Below, piece by piece: positions 43,659 to 52,233 of a stretch of DNA of 64,000 bases (position 1 is its first letter; each line of letters starts with the position of its first letter). The position numbers and the translations under genes are program-made. Origin of the DNA: Herbiconiux solani NBRC 106740 (GTDB taxonomy: Bacteria; Actinomycetota; Actinomycetes; Actinomycetales; Microbacteriaceae). The notes under the pieces are model-generated. The model did no database searches, had not been told where the DNA came from, and saw only the letters and a list, made by a program, of their open reading frames with translations. The DNA lies in assembly GCF_001571005.1 (NCBI RefSeq), contig NZ_BCST01000003.1, positions 1 through 64,000 of the forward strand, given 5' to 3'.

Positions 43659-43697
43659 AACCTAACCCGCGGATGGCCGGTGTGTCAACGTTGTCAC
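43659..43697 (-). promoter_or_regulatory. GH92 promoter with LacI operator
   Basis: Minus-strand -35 TTGACA (43688-43683), 18-nt spacer and -10 TAGGTT (43664-43659), placing the mRNA start about 55 nt before the GH92 ATG. The operator GTGTCAACGTTGTCAC (43682-43697) is symmetric at 14 of 16 positions around AACGTT, the classic LacI-family centre, and covers the -35 box. It would repress GH92 and possibly the LacI gene too. Confidence 0.78.
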
Positions 43698-43735
43698 AGA
43701 GCGATTTGCCGAAGACCGGCCTATATCCTGACCCC

Positions 43736-44770
43736 ATGACCACCCCTCCCACCCGCGCACGCCCCACGATGGGCGACGTCGCCGCTGCCGCCGGGGTGAG
43801 TCTGAAGACCGTCTCCCGCGTCGTCAACGGCGTCGGCTACGTCAGCGCCGAGACCCTGGCCTCCGTCCAGGCCGCCATCGACCAGCTCGGCTTCCGCCGC
43901 AACGAGTTCGCGCGGCAGCTCCGGCAGGGCACCGCGGCGACCATCGGGCTCGTGCTCGAAGACGTCGCCGACCCCTTCTACTCGGTGCTCACCCGGGCCG
44001 TCGAGGATGTCGCGCTCGAGCAGGGCTACCTCCTCCTGTCGGCCTCGTCGGCCGAGGATCCGTCGCGCTCGCGCCGGATCGTCGAGTCGTTCAGCTCGCG
44101 CGGGGCCGACGGCATCATCCTCGCGCCCGCCCGCGGCACCGACCCCGAGTTCCTTCGCGGCGAGATCGCGGCAGGATGCTCGATGGTGTTCGTCGACCGG
44201 CCCGTGCCGGGCATCCCCGCCGACACCGTACTGGCCGAGAACGTCGGCGGCGCGCGCGAGGGCACCGCCCACCTGATCGCGCACGGCCATCACCGGATCG
44301 CCTTCTTCGGCGACCAGGAGTCGGTCTACACGGCGACCGAGCGACGGACGGGCTACTGCGAGGCGCTCGAGGAGGCCGGGCTCGAGTCCGACGAGGCGAT
44401 GATGGTGCTCGCGGCTCCCCGCGAGGCACCGGCGGAGCTGATCGACGATGTGCTCGAGGCCGCGGATCCGCCGACCGCGATCGTGGCCGGGAACAACCGA
44501 TGGAGCGTGCGGCTGCTGCGGCACCTCAAGGAGCGCGGCCAGCGCCCCCTCCCCGGCTTCGTCGGCTTCGACGACTTCGAGCTCGGCGACGTGCTCGATC
44601 CCGGGATCACGGTCGTCGCGCAGGATCCGGCGACAATGGGCCGGCTGGCGGCCGAACTGCTGCTGCGCCGGGTCGCGGGCGACGAAGCGCCGCACGAGCA
44701 CATCCGGCTGCCGACCCGCCTGATCGTGCGCGGCTCGGGCGAACTGCCGGGACCCTTCGCCGAGCGGTGA
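43736..44770 (+). CDS. LacI family transcriptional regulator of the mannosidase
   Basis: 344 residues. The LacI helix-turn-helix is MGDVAAAAGVSLKTVSRVVN followed by the hinge FRRNEFARQLRQG; the periplasmic-binding-like domain follows (ATIGLVLEDVADPFYSVL, ADGIILAPARGTD, GFVGFDDFELGDVLDPGITV). The start MTTPPTRARP was chosen because a -10-like TATCCT (43724-43729) ends 6 nt before the ATG, with no ribosome site, so the mRNA is probably leaderless. Divergent from the GH92 gene, whose operator lies between them; the ligand is likely mannose-derived. Confidence 0.9.
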   Translation: MTTPPTRARPTMGDVAAAAGVSLKTVSRVVNGVGYVSAETLASVQAAIDQLGFRRNEFARQLRQGTAATIGLVLEDVADPFYSVLTRAVEDVALEQGYLLLSASSAEDPSRSRRIVESFSSRGADGIILAPARGTDPEFLRGEIAAGCSMVFVDRPVPGIPADTVLAENVGGAREGTAHLIAHGHHRIAFFGDQESVYTATERRTGYCEALEEAGLESDEAMMVLAAPREAPAELIDDVLEAADPPTAIVAGNNRWSVRLLRHLKERGQRPLPGFVGFDDFELGDVLDPGITVVAQDPATMGRLAAELLLRRVAGDEAPHEHIRLPTRLIVRGSGELPGPFAER

Positions 44771-44783
44771 CGAAGAAGCGCGC

Positions 44784-44888
44784 CTAGTTCTTGTAGGGCG
44801 ACTTCACCATCTCGACGAGCGCCATCAGGCCGAGCGCCCCGACTCCGAGTGTGAGCAGTGCGACGATGCCGATCAGCACTTCAGCCAT
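44784..44888 (-). CDS. 34-residue single-helix membrane peptide
   Basis: MAEVLIGIVALLTLGVGALG then LMALVEMVKSPYKN. It starts eight bases after GAGGGAG, a proper ribosome site, and ends in TAG. One membrane helix covers about residues 4-26, with a short KSPYKN cytoplasmic tail. I do not recognise it. It lies 137 nt downstream of the alcohol dehydrogenase in the same direction and converges on the LacI gene, 13 nt from its stop. It could be an accessory peptide of a transporter or a small regulator; function unknown. Confidence 0.6.
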   Translation of the reverse strand: MAEVLIGIVALLTLGVGALGLMALVEMVKSPYKN

Positions 44889-44938
44889 GAGCGTTCTCCC
44901 TCTGTTCCGCGTCTTCCAAGGCTACCAAGCATCGCCCC

Positions 44939-44965
44939 GCCGGCGGGCGTCGCCCGGAGACCGGC
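44939..44965 (-). terminator. Nested GC hairpin after the ABC-dehydrogenase operon
   Basis: GCCGG (44939-44943) pairs with CCGGC (44961-44965) and, inside, CGGGC (44944-44948) with GCCCG (44952-44956) across GTC. It lies downstream of the alcohol dehydrogenase stop and upstream of the 34-residue gene. No T-run. The rest of the 137-nt gap shows nothing clear. Confidence 0.4.
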
Positions 44966-45025
44966 CACCGTGCGGTCGCCGAGCTGCCACCGATCGGCCG
45001 TCGAGCGGCAGCCCGACCCGGCGCG

Positions 45026-46087
45026 TCACGCCCACGGGTCGATCAGCACCTTGCCCTCGAGCTTGCCGCTGGCGAGCCGTTCGAGCTGAGCCGGCAGCTC
45101 CTCCAGCGGCAGCACGGCTTCGAGCAGCTCGGGCCCGACGACGCCCTCGGCGAGGATGTCGAGGGCCGGAGCCAGGTCGACGTCGCAGACGTGGGCGAGA
45201 CTCGAGTCGATCGTGATCTCGCGGAACACCACCGAGTGCACGTCGAGCTCGGGCTTCGCCTTCGGCAGCCCCACCGCCAGCACCCGGCCCCCGTCCCGCA
45301 CCAGCGAGACCGCGGTGGCGAGCTGTCCCGGGGCGCCGCTGGCCTCGATCACGACGTCCGGCTTCACCCCGCCGAGCGCCTCGGCGACGTCGGCCGCGAG
45401 GCCCTCGCCCGGCGAGACGACGTGGGTGGCGCCGAACCGGCGCGCGCGATCCTGCTTCGGGCCGGGGAACTCCACGACCACCGTCTCGACGTCGACCAGG
45501 TGCTGCAGGCCGGCGAGCACGAACGAGGCGATCGCCCCGGCGCCGATTATGACGACGCGGTCCCCGTCCTGCGCGCCCGAACGACGAGCCGCGTGGATGC
45601 CGACGGCGAGCGGCTGGGCGAGTCCGGCGTGGTCGTCGCTCAGCCCCTCCGGGATCCGGGCGAGGATCTTGGCGGGCGCCGAGACGTAGCCGGCCATTCC
45701 GCCGTCGGTGCTGAGCCCGTAGGTCCAGTACCGGTCGCACATGTTGGTGCGGCCCTCGAGGCAGCGCGCACATTCGCCGCACCAGACGCCGGCGCCGCTC
45801 GCGACGCGGTCGCCGGGGGCGAAGCCGCTGTCCGCATCCGCTTCGACGACCTCGCCGATGAACTCGTGGCCGAGCACCATCGGGCCGACGTGGCCGGTGA
45901 CCCGGTGCGGCGTGTTCACCGGGAAGATCTTGGGCCCGACGGCCCACTCGGTCGCATCCGTGCCGCAGAGACCGGACCGGGTGATCCGGATCAGCACCTC
46001 GCCCGGAGCCCGCTCGGGCACCGGGACATCGGTCACGCGGATGTCGTGGTCGGCGTGATAGACCGCCGCCCGCATCGTGTCGGTCAT
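45026..46087 (-). CDS. Zinc-dependent alcohol/polyol dehydrogenase
   Basis: 353 residues of the MDR family. The catalytic zinc ligands are Cys in RSGLCGTDATEW and His-Glu in VLGHEFIGEV. The structural zinc lobe has four Cys, GVWCGECARCLEGRTNMC. The NAD site is VVIIGAGAIASFVLAG with an acidic strand end (VVVEFPG). It oxidises a secondary alcohol or polyol, like threonine, sorbitol or butanediol dehydrogenases. Its start overlaps the ABC fusion gene stop by 1 nt (TGATG), so it belongs to the transporter operon and probably acts on the imported compound. Confidence 0.92.
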   Translation of the reverse strand: MTDTMRAAVYHADHDIRVTDVPVPERAPGEVLIRITRSGLCGTDATEWAVGPKIFPVNTPHRVTGHVGPMVLGHEFIGEVVEADADSGFAPGDRVASGAGVWCGECARCLEGRTNMCDRYWTYGLSTDGGMAGYVSAPAKILARIPEGLSDDHAGLAQPLAVGIHAARRSGAQDGDRVVIIGAGAIASFVLAGLQHLVDVETVVVEFPGPKQDRARRFGATHVVSPGEGLAADVAEALGGVKPDVVIEASGAPGQLATAVSLVRDGGRVLAVGLPKAKPELDVHSVVFREITIDSSLAHVCDVDLAPALDILAEGVVGPELLEAVLPLEELPAQLERLASGKLEGKVLIDPWA

Positions 46088-48594
46088 CAGACGAGCACCT
46101 TCCGTCGACGGCGCGCCACCGAGTAGAACACGGCGGCGACGAGGATGAGTACGCCCTGGAAGATGTACTGCCACATCTGCGACAGCCCCAGGAACGTGGT
46201 GGCGTTGAGCACTTGGATCAGGAGGATGGAGCCGAACAGGCTCCCGACGAACGTGCCACGCCCGCCGAGCAGCGAGGTTCCGCCGAGCACGACCGCGGTG
46301 ATGCTGGAGAGCGTGTAGCTGACGCCCTGCGCGGGGTCGCCGACCCCGATCTGGGTCATCAGCACGATCGCGCCGCAGAAGGCGAGCACCGAGGTGGCCA
46401 TGTAGGCGAACACGACCGTGCGGTCGATGTTGACGCCGATCCGGCGGGCGGCCTCCTCGTCCGAGCCGGTGGCCCGCAGCCGCCAGCCCCACTTGCGCTT
46501 GCGGAGCGCGAGCTCCAGCAGCACCGTGAAGACGACCAGCACGATGAAGATCAGCGGGATCGGACCGACGCGGGTGGTCACCAGGTTCGTGAACGAGGTG
46601 GCGATGTAGCCGCCGGGCGAGTCGCGGAGCAGGAAGCTGAGGCCCTGCAGCGCGATGTACAGCGTCAGCGTCGCCGCGATCGCCGTGAACTTGCCGAACC
46701 GGATCAGGGAGCCGTTGATCAATCCGGTGGCGATCGCCAGCACGAACATCAGCAGGATGCCGAGCCCCATCACCCCGAAGGGCTTGTCGTCGTTCACGAA
46801 GAACGACCCGACCACCACCAGGAAGCCCGCGAGCGGCCCGACCGAGAGGTCGATCCCCCCGATCAGCAACGAGACGGTCTGGCCGAGGGCGATGAAGCCG
46901 AGCGCGCTGACGAGCATCAGCACCGAGAAGATGTTGAAGTCCGACAGGTAGCGCGCGTTCTGGCTGAAGATGAACGCGCCGAGCACGACGATCACGCCGA
47001 CCAGGAGCGCCGAGGGCGCGTAGTCGCCCTGGATGAACCGGCGCACGGGCGTCGAGCGCACCACCTTCTCGGTGGCGAGCTGCGTGTTGGCGGTGTGCGC
47101 GGTCGAGGTCACGGCCGACTGCACGATCCGGGTCTCGGTGATGTCGTCGCCGAGCAGGGTGCCGACCGCGTTGCCGCGCGACATCACGACCACCTGGTCG
47201 CAGAGGCCCTCGAGCTCCTTGGCGTCCGAGGAGGCGACGACCACGGGGATGCCGGATGCCGACACGTCGCGGAGGATCTTGTAGATCTCCAGCCGGGCCC
47301 CGACATCCACCCCCTGCGTCGGCTCGTCGGCGATGACGATCGAGGGCTCGGAGAGCAGCGCCCGGGCCATCACGACCTTCTGCTGGTTTCCGCCGGAGAG
47401 CGAGGAGACCACCGCATCCATCGACGAGGCCTTGACCGAGAGCGAGTCGAGCGTCGAGCCGACGGTGGTGACCTCGCGGTCACGGCTGAGCAGGGCCCAG
47501 CGCTTGAACCGCTTGAGGGCGGCGACCGCGGCGTTCTCGCGCACGGTCAGCGACATCATCAGGCCCTCGGTGTGCCGATCGGCGGGCATGTAGGCCGCAC
47601 GGCCGAGGAGCGACGACGAGCTGAGCTCGGCGCCGTTGACCACGACCCGGCCCTCGAAGGAGTCGAGCCCGGCGAGCGCGCGGAGCAGTTCGCTCTGGCC
47701 GTTGCCGACGACCCCCGCGATGCCCAGGATCTCGCCGCGCTTGACCGCGGCGCTGACGTCGACGAAGCCGTCGCCGGAGATGCCGTCGATCACCAGGTTG
47801 ATGTCGTCGGCCTCCGTCGCGGTGTACTTCGGCGGGAAGGTCGACTCCATCTGCCGGCCGATGATCATGGTCAGCAGTTCGTCGTCGGTGACCTCGTCGA
47901 CCCGGGCGACACCGCGGAGCCGGCCGTCGCGGAGCACGGTGACCCGGTCGGCGAGCTGCCGTACCTCCGCCATCCGGTGGGTGATGTAGACGACCGCGGT
48001 GCCGCCGGCGACGGCCTCGCGCACCCGGGCGAACAGCAGGTCGACCGAGTCCTGGCCGAGGGGTGCGGTGGGCTCGTCGAGCACGAGCACCTTGGGCTCG
48101 AGGGCGAGCGCCTTGGTGATCTCCAGCAGGTGCTTCTGCGCGACACTCAGCGTCTCGACCCGGTCGCCGACGTGGGCGGTCAGCCCCGACGCCCGGATGA
48201 GGGAGGTCGCGTACTCGTCGATCGGCCCCTTGCCCTCGAAGACCGAGGGCGGGAGGGCGACCCGGAGGTTCTCCAGGATCGTCATGTCCGGGAGCACCGC
48301 CGGGTGCTGGTGCACGATCGCGATGCCGAGCCGCGCGGCGAGCGCGGGGCTCAGCGACTCGATCGGGTCGCCGTTCACGCGGATGGTACCGTCGTCCGGC
48401 TGGACGGTGCCGGAAGCGACGTTCATGAGCGTCGACTTGCCGGCGCCGTTCTCGCCGAGCAGCGCGTGCACCTCTCCCGGCAGCACGTCCAGCGACACGT
48501 CGGTGAGTGCCGCGACGCCGGAGTACGACTTCGAGATGCCGGTGAGAGAGAGGACGGCGACGGTGGTGTCGACGTCTTCGAGTTGTGTGTCCAC
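46087..48594 (-). CDS. Ribose-type ABC transporter ATPase fused to permease
   Basis: 835 residues in which an RbsA-like double ATPase (about 1-500) is joined to an RbsC-like permease (about 520-835). NBD1 has Walker A LLGENGAGKST, a shifted signature LSVAQK and Walker B LVLDEPTAPL. NBD2 has the degenerate Walker A GVVGNGQSE typical of RbsA, a canonical LSGGNQQK and IADEPTQGVDVG. The permease has the family motif AVVLGGTSLLGGRGT. Since the operon also encodes one free permease, the fusion would provide two ATPases and one membrane half. The gene is 31 nt after the binding protein gene. Confidence 0.92.
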   Translation of the reverse strand: MDTQLEDVDTTVAVLSLTGISKSYSGVAALTDVSLDVLPGEVHALLGENGAGKSTLMNVASGTVQPDDGTIRVNGDPIESLSPALAARLGIAIVHQHPAVLPDMTILENLRVALPPSVFEGKGPIDEYATSLIRASGLTAHVGDRVETLSVAQKHLLEITKALALEPKVLVLDEPTAPLGQDSVDLLFARVREAVAGGTAVVYITHRMAEVRQLADRVTVLRDGRLRGVARVDEVTDDELLTMIIGRQMESTFPPKYTATEADDINLVIDGISGDGFVDVSAAVKRGEILGIAGVVGNGQSELLRALAGLDSFEGRVVVNGAELSSSSLLGRAAYMPADRHTEGLMMSLTVRENAAVAALKRFKRWALLSRDREVTTVGSTLDSLSVKASSMDAVVSSLSGGNQQKVVMARALLSEPSIVIADEPTQGVDVGARLEIYKILRDVSASGIPVVVASSDAKELEGLCDQVVVMSRGNAVGTLLGDDITETRIVQSAVTSTAHTANTQLATEKVVRSTPVRRFIQGDYAPSALLVGVIVVLGAFIFSQNARYLSDFNIFSVLMLVSALGFIALGQTVSLLIGGIDLSVGPLAGFLVVVGSFFVNDDKPFGVMGLGILLMFVLAIATGLINGSLIRFGKFTAIAATLTLYIALQGLSFLLRDSPGGYIATSFTNLVTTRVGPIPLIFIVLVVFTVLLELALRKRKWGWRLRATGSDEEAARRIGVNIDRTVVFAYMATSVLAFCGAIVLMTQIGVGDPAQGVSYTLSSITAVVLGGTSLLGGRGTFVGSLFGSILLIQVLNATTFLGLSQMWQYIFQGVLILVAAVFYSVARRRRKVLV

Positions 48595-48625
48595 GGAGTT
48601 GCCCTCTGCTGGTGGATGGATACCG

Positions 48626-49735
48626 CTACTTCAGGAGTGCCGCCTGGTCATCTGCCGACATCTCGGCCGAGAGGAAGATGTCCCCCGGCAGATCCGCCTT
48701 GCACTCGACCGGGTTCGGGGTGCCCGAGACCGAGTCCTCGAAGACCGGGGCGTCGAAGACCGTGGTGTCCGGCAGCACGCCCCCGGTGGCCTTGGCCACC
48801 GCGTACTGCACCGCGAGGCGCACGTTGTCGTTGCCCGTGGCGACCGTCATCATCTTGAAGTCGGGGTTCGCGGCCTGGTTGTCGGTCCAGAAGCAGCCGA
48901 GCACGTTGCCGTCGGAGGTGACGAGGGCGGGGATGCTGCGGCCGCTCTTGGTGAACTCGGGCAGCGCGCCGACCAGCGACGGGCCGAAGTCCGACACGAT
49001 CACGTCGATCTGCGGGTTCTTGGCGATCGCGCTCGTCAGCACCTGCTGCGTGAGCGCCGGGTCCCAGTTGGTGGGCTCGAAGGGGGTCTCGCCGATGAAC
49101 TCGTACGAGCCGCCCTCGCCGAGCACCGAGTTCATCCCGGTCAGCTCGTCCTCGCCCTGGCTGTTGCCCTTGGGTCCGGAGACGAAGAGGATCTTGGCGC
49201 CGTCGGGGAAGTTGGTCTTGATCCACTTGCCCCAGTTCTCGCCGTCGGTGGTGAAGTCGGCGCCGATCCAGGCGTCGTAGTCCACGCCGTCCTTGCCGCC
49301 CGGGTTGACCCGGTAGGGCACGGTGACGACGCCGGCCTGGTAGGCGCTGCGGAGGGCGGGCAGCATGGCCTCGCCCGCATCCGGGAACACGACCAGGGCG
49401 TTGACGCCCTTGGCCACCATGCCCTGGATGTCGGCGATCGACTTCTGGGTGTCGCCCTGACCGTCGGCGTACTCGTAGCCGGTGACGCTCGGGCACTTGG
49501 CGACCTCGTCGGCGCCGGCCGCCGTGGTGATCTTGCGCCAGCTGTTGCCGCCGAAGCCGTCGAGGAGGCCGAGCGTGATCTGGTTGGGGCCGCACCAGCT
49601 GGGGGCGCCCGCGACGGGGGCCCCGGTGGCGACGGTGTCGTTCGAGGAGGGGGCGCCCGAGCTGCAGGCGGTCAGCGCGAGTGCGCTGACTCCGAGGGCC
49701 GCAGCCGCCAGGACGATTCTGTTCCGGATTGCCAT
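48626..49735 (-). CDS. Sugar-type ABC transporter substrate-binding lipoprotein
   Basis: 369 residues. The lipobox is LALTACSSG (Cys24), so the mature protein is lipid-anchored outside the membrane. It has the two-lobe periplasmic-binding fold of RbsB-like proteins: ITLGLLDGFGGNSWRKITTA, QKSIADIQGMVAKGVNALVV, VTVPYRVNPGG, ILFVSGPKGNSQGEDE, IDVIVSDFGPSL. It captures the ligand for the adjacent permeases. The ligand-binding residues do not match ribose or xylose proteins closely enough to name a substrate. Confidence 0.9.
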   Translation of the reverse strand: MAIRNRIVLAAAALGVSALALTACSSGAPSSNDTVATGAPVAGAPSWCGPNQITLGLLDGFGGNSWRKITTAAGADEVAKCPSVTGYEYADGQGDTQKSIADIQGMVAKGVNALVVFPDAGEAMLPALRSAYQAGVVTVPYRVNPGGKDGVDYDAWIGADFTTDGENWGKWIKTNFPDGAKILFVSGPKGNSQGEDELTGMNSVLGEGGSYEFIGETPFEPTNWDPALTQQVLTSAIAKNPQIDVIVSDFGPSLVGALPEFTKSGRSIPALVTSDGNVLGCFWTDNQAANPDFKMMTVATGNDNVRLAVQYAVAKATGGVLPDTTVFDAPVFEDSVSGTPNPVECKADLPGDIFLSAEMSADDQAALLK

Positions 49736-49860
49736 GAGTGGTTCCTCTCACATCGGCGGCGCCTCTGCCGCTCGTTGGTGCCGACGGCGTCGTCGGCGTT
49801 CGGGTTGGTTCTCGGGTGTTCTCGGTGTTCGGGTGTTCTCGGTGTTCAGTGATGGATGGG
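49736..49860. repeat. Intergenic region with a perfect 17-bp duplication
   Basis: GGGTGTTCTCGGTGTTC occurs twice without mismatch (49814-49830 and 49831-49847), 13 nt from the stop of the upstream permease gene (49861-49863). It lies inside the operon, between the permease and the binding protein. It could affect the relative expression of the binding protein. Confidence 0.8.
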
Positions 49861-50874
49861 TCAGGTGACCGCGCTGACGCGCCGCCGCCCCGCCAGCCGG
49901 GCGCGGATCCCGGCCCAGTTGATCGTGTAGAGGCCGACGCCGACCGCGAGGGCCGCCGCCTGGATGATGGAGCGCACCGCGAAGGGCACGCCCGCAGCGA
50001 GCACGAACTGGTCGAGCTGGCTGAGGAACAGGGCCGCCACCACGGTGGCGAGCGGGAAGCCGCGGCCGCCGAGGAGCGACGTGCCGCCGAGCACGACCAC
50101 GGCCACGGCCGGGATCAGGTAGGTGTTGCCCTGGAAGGCCGTCGGCTGGGCCGTGATGCCCGCCAGCAGGATGCCGGCCAGGCAGTAGAGCAGCTGCGCC
50201 CAGACGTAGGCCGTGGCCTGGTGGGTGCGCACCCGGAGGCCGGTGGCGCGGGCGGCGACCGGGTTGGCTCCGACGGCCTCGAAGCGGCGGCCTGCGACCG
50301 TCTTCTTCACCAGCACGGTGACCAGCACGAAGGCGGCGAGGGCGAAGAAGACCGAGTTCGGGATGCCGAAGCTCAGGCCCCCGGCGATGTCGCGGAGCAG
50401 GCGGGTCGTCGTGGTGGGGCTGCCGCCAGAGATGCCGAGCACGACGGCGAACAGCAGGGCGTTCGTGCCGAGGGTCGCGATGATCGCGTTGAGCTTGAGC
50501 CAGCCGATCAGGGCACCGTTCAGGATGCCGGCGAGCGCCGCGAGCCCGAAGGCCAGGGCGACGGCCGGCAGCAGCAGGTTGCTGTCGCCGTTCGGTATGC
50601 GGCTGACGACCACGATCGACAGCGACACCGCGCCGGGGATCGACAGGTCGATGCCACCCTGCTGCACGACCAGCATCTGGCCGAGACCGACGCAGGTCAG
50701 CACGGCGAAGAAGGGGAGCATCCCGAGCACGGCGCCTTGGGAGACGCTGGACGGCGCGAAGACCGCGGAGAGGATGAACAGGGCCACCACGGCGATGCCG
50801 ACGGTGACCAGTCCACGGGAGATCGTGAACCGGGAACTCGTCAATCCGGTCGTCGTCCGCTCCGTTGCGCTCAT
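49861..50874 (-). CDS. Ribose-type ABC transporter permease
   Basis: 337 residues, about ten membrane helices, RbsC family. The start MSATERTTTGLTSS follows GGAGAGAG. The permease motif AVVVLGGTSLLGGRGFPLA and the early LTCVGLGQMLVVQQGGIDLS are typical. It is the first gene of the operon (permease, binding protein, ATPase-permease fusion, dehydrogenase) and would pair with the permease half of the fusion to form a heterodimeric channel. Promoter -10 TATACT lies at 50927-50922 on the minus strand. Confidence 0.92.
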   Translation of the reverse strand: MSATERTTTGLTSSRFTISRGLVTVGIAVVALFILSAVFAPSSVSQGAVLGMLPFFAVLTCVGLGQMLVVQQGGIDLSIPGAVSLSIVVVSRIPNGDSNLLLPAVALAFGLAALAGILNGALIGWLKLNAIIATLGTNALLFAVVLGISGGSPTTTTRLLRDIAGGLSFGIPNSVFFALAAFVLVTVLVKKTVAGRRFEAVGANPVAARATGLRVRTHQATAYVWAQLLYCLAGILLAGITAQPTAFQGNTYLIPAVAVVVLGGTSLLGGRGFPLATVVAALFLSQLDQFVLAAGVPFAVRSIIQAAALAVGVGLYTINWAGIRARLAGRRRVSAVT

Positions 50875-51075
50875 GCTCTCTCCAGTGATCGATCCGGGCG
50901 TCGTCCTCGACCCCGTCGTTGAGTATAGCTTTACAGCAGCGGCCGGGTGTTCACAACAGCTTTGGGTAACTATTCGATCAAAACGCCCGTTCTGCGCGGA
51001 TGTGGCGGAAACGCGCAACGGATTGTAAAGCAAAAGTGTACATTTGCTCTGAACAGCTCGACGAAAGGGACGATG
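50875..51075. promoter_or_regulatory. Divergent control region, ABC operon / PRISE-type reductase
   Basis: 201 bp, A+T-rich. Leftward it has a good -10, TATACT (50927-50922). An inverted pair GCTTTACA (50928-50935) / TGTAAAGC (51024-51031) sits near each gene, and a local palindrome-like GCAAAAGTGTACATTTGC (51030-51047) lies just before the reductase. Paired sites 96 bp apart suggest looping by one regulator. A ribosome site GAAAGGGA precedes the reductase ATG. Confidence 0.55.
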
Positions 51076-52155
51076 ATGTCAACAGACGGATCCGGGCGCC
51101 GCGCCCTCGTGGTGGGATCGACGGGGATCGCCGGTCAGGCCCTCTGCCGGCAGCTCCTCGACGCGGGCTTCGAGACCTACGGGGTCTCCCGCTCGCTCGC
51201 CACCCCGGTGGCGGGGGTGAACCCGATCGCGGCCGACCTGCTCGACGCCGACGGCCTCGCCACGGCGCTGGCCGAGGTGCGGCCGAACCTGGTGTTCATC
51301 ACGGCCTGGATGCGCCAACCCAGCGAGGCTCAGAACATCGAGGTGAACAGCGCGATCGTGCGCAACAGCATCGCCGCGGCCGCCGCGGGCGGGTCGCTCG
51401 AGCACGTCGCCCTGCTCACCGGCCTCAAGCACTACCTCGGCCCGTTCGACAACTACGCCACCGGCGTGATGGCCGACACCCCGTTCAGCGAGGACGAGGC
51501 GCGGCTGGACAGCCCCAACTTCTACTACGCGCAGGAGGACGAGCTCTTCGCGGCCGCCGAGCGCCACGGCTTCACCTGGAGCGTGCACCGCGCGCACACG
51601 GTCTTCGGCTTCGCAGTCGGCAACGCGATGAACATGGCGCTGACCCTCTCGGTCTACGCCACCCTCTGCGCGCGCACGGGCGAGCCGTTCCGCTTCCCGG
51701 GCTCGGAGACGCAGTGGAACGGCGTGACCGACGTCACCGACTCCGACCTGCTCGCCGAGCAGCTGCTCTGGGCCGCCACCGACCCGGCCGGCCGCGACCA
51801 GGCCTTCAACATCGCGAACGGCGACGTCTTCCGCTGGCGCTCGCTCTGGCCGAAGATCGCGGCGCACTTCGGTGTCGAGTGGATCGGCTTCGAGGGCGAG
51901 CCCGCGCCGCTGGAGGGCCGGATGGACCACGCGGCCGCGGAGTGGGCGGCGATCGCCGCCGAGAACGGTCTGGTCGAGAGTGATGTGAACCGGCTCGCGA
52001 GCTGGTGGCACACCGACGGCGACCTCGGGCGCAACCTGGAGTGCTTCACGAGCATGAACAAGAGCCGCGAGGCGGGCTTCCTCGGCTTCCGGTCGACGCC
52101 GCTGAGCTTCTTCGACAAGGTCGACCGCTACCGCGCCGCCCGCATCATCCCCTAG
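51076..52155 (+). CDS. PRISE/SDR-family NADPH reductase
   Basis: 359 residues; ATG 51076 is preferred to ATG 51073 because of spacing from GAAAGGGA. The Rossmann motif is ALVVGSTGIAGQALCRQLLD. The middle NFYYAQEDELFAAAERHGFT and TWSVHRAHTVFGFAVGNAMN match the PRISE group (progesterone 5-beta-reductase / iridoid synthase-like), which reduces activated C=C bonds of enones. Its Tyr in NFYY is the family's catalytic Tyr. It is divergent from the ABC operon and may reduce an unsaturated carbonyl intermediate. Confidence 0.85.
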   Translation: MSTDGSGRRALVVGSTGIAGQALCRQLLDAGFETYGVSRSLATPVAGVNPIAADLLDADGLATALAEVRPNLVFITAWMRQPSEAQNIEVNSAIVRNSIAAAAAGGSLEHVALLTGLKHYLGPFDNYATGVMADTPFSEDEARLDSPNFYYAQEDELFAAAERHGFTWSVHRAHTVFGFAVGNAMNMALTLSVYATLCARTGEPFRFPGSETQWNGVTDVTDSDLLAEQLLWAATDPAGRDQAFNIANGDVFRWRSLWPKIAAHFGVEWIGFEGEPAPLEGRMDHAAAEWAAIAAENGLVESDVNRLASWWHTDGDLGRNLECFTSMNKSREAGFLGFRSTPLSFFDKVDRYRAARIIP

Positions 52156-52166
52156 ACCGGGTCCCA

Positions 52167-52186
52167 CCCGCCCGACCGCGGGCGGG
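52167..52186. terminator. Perfect 8-bp GC hairpin
   Basis: CCCGCCCG (52167-52174), loop ACCG, CGGGCGGG (52179-52186), 12 nt after the reductase stop. The gene downstream is convergent, so it can serve both. Confidence 0.65.
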
Positions 52187-52191
52187 CTGTC

Positions 52192-52233
52192 GCGGGTCAG
52201 CGGTTGCGGGTCAGCGATTGCCGGTCAGCGGTT
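52192..52233. repeat. Three-copy 14-bp tandem repeat covering the PHP gene stop
   Basis: GCGGGTCAGCGGTT, GCGGGTCAGCGATT and GCCGGTCAGCGGTT lie head to tail (52192-52205, 52206-52219, 52220-52233). The stop TGA of the PHP gene (TCA at 52225-52227) is in the third copy, so the array repeats the end of that gene. Confidence 0.85.

Noticed and set aside
37968-43739. A 1923-codon plus-strand open frame opposite the GH92 gene
   Set aside because: Same reason: no motifs, biased Arg/Gly/Val/His composition, fully antisense to a gene with catalytic motifs and a sorting signal.
46213-48858. A long plus-strand open frame opposite the ABC fusion
   Set aside because: Low-complexity antisense translation; the minus strand carries Walker and signature motifs.
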